Below are positions 4,917 through 6,826 of a DNA stretch of 6,826 nucleotides, piece after piece; position 1 is the stretch's first letter; every line of letters starts with the position of its first letter. Origin of the DNA: JAAZBV01 sp964499695 (GTDB lineage Bacteria > Desulfobacterota > DSM-4660 > Desulfatiglandales > HGW-15); the NCBI GenBank assembly GCA_964499695.1, contig CAZCMD010000220.1, forward strand, positions 1 through 6,826. Direction: 5' to 3'. The translations under genes were made by a program, and so were the position numbers. Below the pieces are notes generated by a model. The model did no database searches and was not told the origin of the DNA. It saw only the letters and a program-made list of their open reading frames with translations.

Positions 4917-5204
4917 TTATACACCATCAAAAAATTCAATATTTTCACCTGGAGCAAGTTTTATAATAGCCTTTTTCCAGTCAGACTTTTTCCCTATATT
5001 TCTTCCAACCCTGCGAGTTTTGCCTTTCATATTAAGGGTCTTTACATCAAGCACCTTTTTTTTGAACAATAACTCGGTTGCCTTTTTTATTTCTATTTTA
5101 TTTGCACGGGGGTCAACCTTGAGAACAATCTGATTATATGCTTCCTTCTGCATTGTTGCCTTTTCGGCGACATGGGGTTCTTTGATTACATTATAAATAT
5201 CCAT
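4917..5204 (-). CDS. rplW: 50S ribosomal protein L23
   Basis: L23 surrounds the exit tunnel mouth and docks trigger factor, SRP and other nascent-chain factors. The 95 residues (E. coli 100) begin MDIYNVIKEPHVAEKA, with the conserved VDPRANKIEIKKATE (30-44), FKKKVLDVKTLNMKGK (47-62) and the extended basic loop with RRVGRNIGKKSDWKKAI (64-80). The ATG overlaps the rplD stop by one base (TAATG). The best SD, AGGAGG at 5223-5218, is 13 nt away, longer than usual, so initiation may depend on termination of rplD. No better start codon lies between. Confidence 0.97.
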   Translation of the reverse strand: MDIYNVIKEPHVAEKATMQKEAYNQIVLKVDPRANKIEIKKATELLFKKKVLDVKTLNMKGKTRRVGRNIGKKSDWKKAIIKLAPGENIEFFDGV

Positions 5205-5827
5205 TATGAAATCAATGCCTCCTCAATCTTCTCTATGGAAGGTCTGACAAGAAAGAGATGATCATGGTTCAGAATATCATAAACATTTATTCCTTCATGT
5301 CTGATAACCTTGATCCCGGGTACATTTCTCGATGACTTTTCAAGATTTATATTTTTATCATCAGTTATGATCAATGCCTTTTTAGTCTTGAAATTGTTAA
5401 TCACTTTAACAAAGTCTTTTGTCTTTATTTCAGGCATATTGAAATTATCTACAACAATAAGCTGTTTTGTATTGTATTTGTCAGTAAGGGCCATTGAAAT
5501 TGCAGTCTTTTTTATCTTCTTGGAGACCTTGTTTATATAGCTCCTCTGAACAGGGCCAAATGCAATACCGCCACCGCGCCTGGTCGGAGATTGAGGTGTT
5601 CCTATCCTCGCCCTGCCTGTGCCTTTCTGCCGCCATGATTTGGTCCTTGAACCATTGACCTCTGATCTGGTCTTGGCTGCAGAAGTCCCTGCCCGTTTTT
5701 TGTTAAGCTGGCTGACAACTACCTGATGAAGAATATCTTTTCTGACATCTACGCCAAAGATCTTTTCATTCAGTTCTATTTCAGCAGTCTTTTCCGCGTT
5801 TAGATTATGTACATCGATTACTATCAT
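5204..5827 (-). CDS. rplD: 50S ribosomal protein L4
   Basis: L4 binds domain I of 23S rRNA, and its long loop reaches the exit tunnel. In E. coli it also represses the S10 operon through the mRNA leader, which is outside this window. The protein has 207 residues from the ATG at 5827. Features are IFGVDVRKDILHQVV (23-37), the extended loop with RTKSWRQKGTGRARIGTPQS (61-80) and RRGGGIAFGP (83-92), then a Rossmann-like C-terminal domain. A GTG four codons upstream (5839) would give 211 aa. I prefer the ATG because the GTG has no SD, while AGAAGTGAT just before the ATG, with 7-nt spacing, resembles one, and L4 proteins begin close to this point. Confidence 0.96.
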   Translation of the reverse strand: MIVIDVHNLNAEKTAEIELNEKIFGVDVRKDILHQVVVSQLNKKRAGTSAAKTRSEVNGSRTKSWRQKGTGRARIGTPQSPTRRGGGIAFGPVQRSYINKVSKKIKKTAISMALTDKYNTKQLIVVDNFNMPEIKTKDFVKVINNFKTKKALIITDDKNINLEKSSRNVPGIKVIRHEGINVYDILNHDHLFLVRPSIEKIEEALIS

Positions 5828-5851
5828 TTTACTTATCACTTCTTTTATAAT

Positions 5852-6472
5852 CTACAATCTGCAGATTTCAATTATCGAATTATCACTACCTGGTAACGGT
5901 CCTTTTATTGCTATAAGGTTAATATCAGGTCTTACATCAAGCACCTTTAAATTTTTTACTGTGATTCTTTCGAAACCATACCTTCCGGGAAGTTTTCTGC
6001 CTTTAGCGACCCTGCCCGGTGTTGTGCTGTTACCGATAGAGCCGGGCACACGATGAGACCTTGAACCGTGTGTCCATCTTCCACCATGAAAACCATGTCT
6101 TTTTACAACACCGCTAAATCCCCTGCCTATGCTCTTTCCGGAAACAGTAACCATATCGCCAATCTGGAAGATATCTGCTGTGATCGGTTGCCCAAGTTCA
6201 TATTCCTTGGTATCCTTAACCCTGATCTCCTTAAGAAACTGAAAACATTTATCACCGGCAGCCTTTTGATGGCCTTTTAAAGGTTTACTAACTCGGCTTT
6301 CTTTCTTTTCTTCAAAACCAACCTGAATAGCCTCATAACCATCTTTATCAATGGTTTTTTTCTGAATAACAATACATGGGCCGGCTTGTACCAGTGTTAC
6401 AGGCACACTCTTTCCTTCATCAAGGAAGTAACGTGTCATACCGAGTTTTTTACCAAATATCCTGTTGCCCAT
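5852..6472 (-). CDS. rplC: 50S ribosomal protein L3
   Basis: L3 starts 50S assembly at the 3' end of 23S rRNA and extends toward the peptidyl-transferase centre. The 206 residues (E. coli 209) begin with GKKLGMTRYF (7-16), then PVTLVQAGPC (24-33) and DGYEAIQVGFE (44-54). The long loop includes HGFHGGRWTHGSRSHRVPG (126-144), SIGNSTTPGRV (145-155) and KGRKLPGRYG (157-166). At the position of E. coli Gln150, which PrmB methylates, this protein has Thr150. The ATG has SD GGAG (6482-6479), 6 nt away. The gene follows rpsJ by 26 nt and precedes rplD by 24 nt. Confidence 0.98.
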   Translation of the reverse strand: MGNRIFGKKLGMTRYFLDEGKSVPVTLVQAGPCIVIQKKTIDKDGYEAIQVGFEEKKESRVSKPLKGHQKAAGDKCFQFLKEIRVKDTKEYELGQPITADIFQIGDMVTVSGKSIGRGFSGVVKRHGFHGGRWTHGSRSHRVPGSIGNSTTPGRVAKGRKLPGRYGFERITVKNLKVLDVRPDINLIAIKGPLPGSDNSIIEICRL

Positions 6473-6498
6473 TTAATTCTCCAACTCTTTTAGTTCTC

Positions 6499-6822
6499 TT
6501 ATAGTTTAATCTCTACGTCAACTCCGCCAGACAGGTCCAACTTCATCAAGGCGTCGACTGTTTGCTGTGTAGGTTCCAAGATATCCAGAAGTCTTTTATG
6601 TGTTCTTATTTCAAACTGTTCTCTTGCCTTTTTGTTCACATGTGGAGACCTCAAAACGCAATATCTGTTGATAACAGTTGGAAGAGGTATTGGGCCGGCA
6701 ATTTTGGCGCCGGTTTCTCTCACTGTATCAACTATTTCCAAAGCAGACTGATCCAGTAGTTTATGATCATATGCCTTTAGACGAATCCTGATTTTCTGGT
6801 TTGCTAACGATTTTTCTATCAT
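6499..6822 (-). CDS. rpsJ: 30S ribosomal protein S10 (NusE)
   Basis: S10 is a 30S head protein and, as NusE, binds NusB and NusG to couple transcription and translation. The 107 residues (E. coli 103) hold IRIRLKAYDHKLLDQ (11-25), AGPIPLPT (42-49), the signature SPHVNKKAREQFEIRTHKR (59-77) and the end GVDVEIKL. The ATG (6822-6820) lies only 4 bases from the window edge, so neither its SD nor the S10 leader can be seen, and an upstream start cannot be fully excluded. The N-terminus MIEKSLANQK is a few residues longer than in E. coli. It is the first gene of the cluster in the usual order. Confidence 0.97.
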   Translation of the reverse strand: MIEKSLANQKIRIRLKAYDHKLLDQSALEIVDTVRETGAKIAGPIPLPTVINRYCVLRSPHVNKKAREQFEIRTHKRLLDILEPTQQTVDALMKLDLSGGVDVEIKL

Positions 6823-6826
6823 TTTA

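Noticed and set aside
1..6826. Mobile elements, CRISPR arrays, tRNA genes or inserted accessory genes
   Set aside because: Coding is continuous and canonical. No repeats of that kind, transposase motifs or tRNA-like folds were seen.

Overview
The window is one continuous ribosomal-protein gene cluster, read entirely from the minus strand (right to left). It is the fused S10-spc operon of a bacterium. In transcription order it holds rpsJ, rplC, rplD, rplW, rplB, rpsS, rplV, rpsC, rplP, rpmC, rpsQ, rplN, rplX, rplE, rpsN and the first 50 codons of rpsH, which runs off the left edge. All sixteen were recognised by family motifs, length and the canonical order. No mobile element, tRNA, rRNA, CRISPR array or non-ribosomal gene was seen.

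Organism: an A+T-rich bacterium (about 60% A+T by eye). Three traits point away from gamma-proteobacteria: the short four-cysteine S14, an L24 with an added C-terminal CxxC...CxxC zinc ribbon, and an S10-spc junction of only 5 nt. Together with the protein sequences they look most like a deltaproteobacterial (Desulfobacterota) lineage. This is an impression from motifs, not a database result.

Layout: 6822-3369 encodes S10, L3, L4, L23, L2, S19 and L22; 3323-1769 encodes S3, L16, L29 and S17; 1763-1 encodes L14, L24, L5, S14 and the start of S8. Genes are tightly packed. rplD/rplW and rpsS/rplV each share one base in a TAATG junction, and the Shine-Dalgarno sequences (SD) of rplN, rplP, rpmC and rplV lie inside the preceding gene. 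The larger gaps are rpsN-rpsH (84 nt), rplX-rplE (67 nt), rplW-rplB (66 nt), rplV-rpsC (45 nt) and rplB-rpsS (37 nt). Four of these five contain a small inverted repeat or possible hairpin; the rplV-rpsC gap instead contains a run of stop codons. No stretch over 300 bases lacks a gene. The S10 leader and operon promoter lie beyond the right edge.

Function: the products are made as one set and assemble into both subunits. L2, L3, L4, L5, L14, L16, L22, L23, L24 and L29 go to the 50S subunit, and S3, S8, S10, S14, S17 and S19 to the 30S.

This is an ordinary core region and I found no new biological system. The points worth a second look are translational: four genes start with TTG (rpsS, rpsC, rplE, rpsN) and one with GTG (rplX), several start sites need correcting, and a few intercistronic RNA structures could be regulatory.
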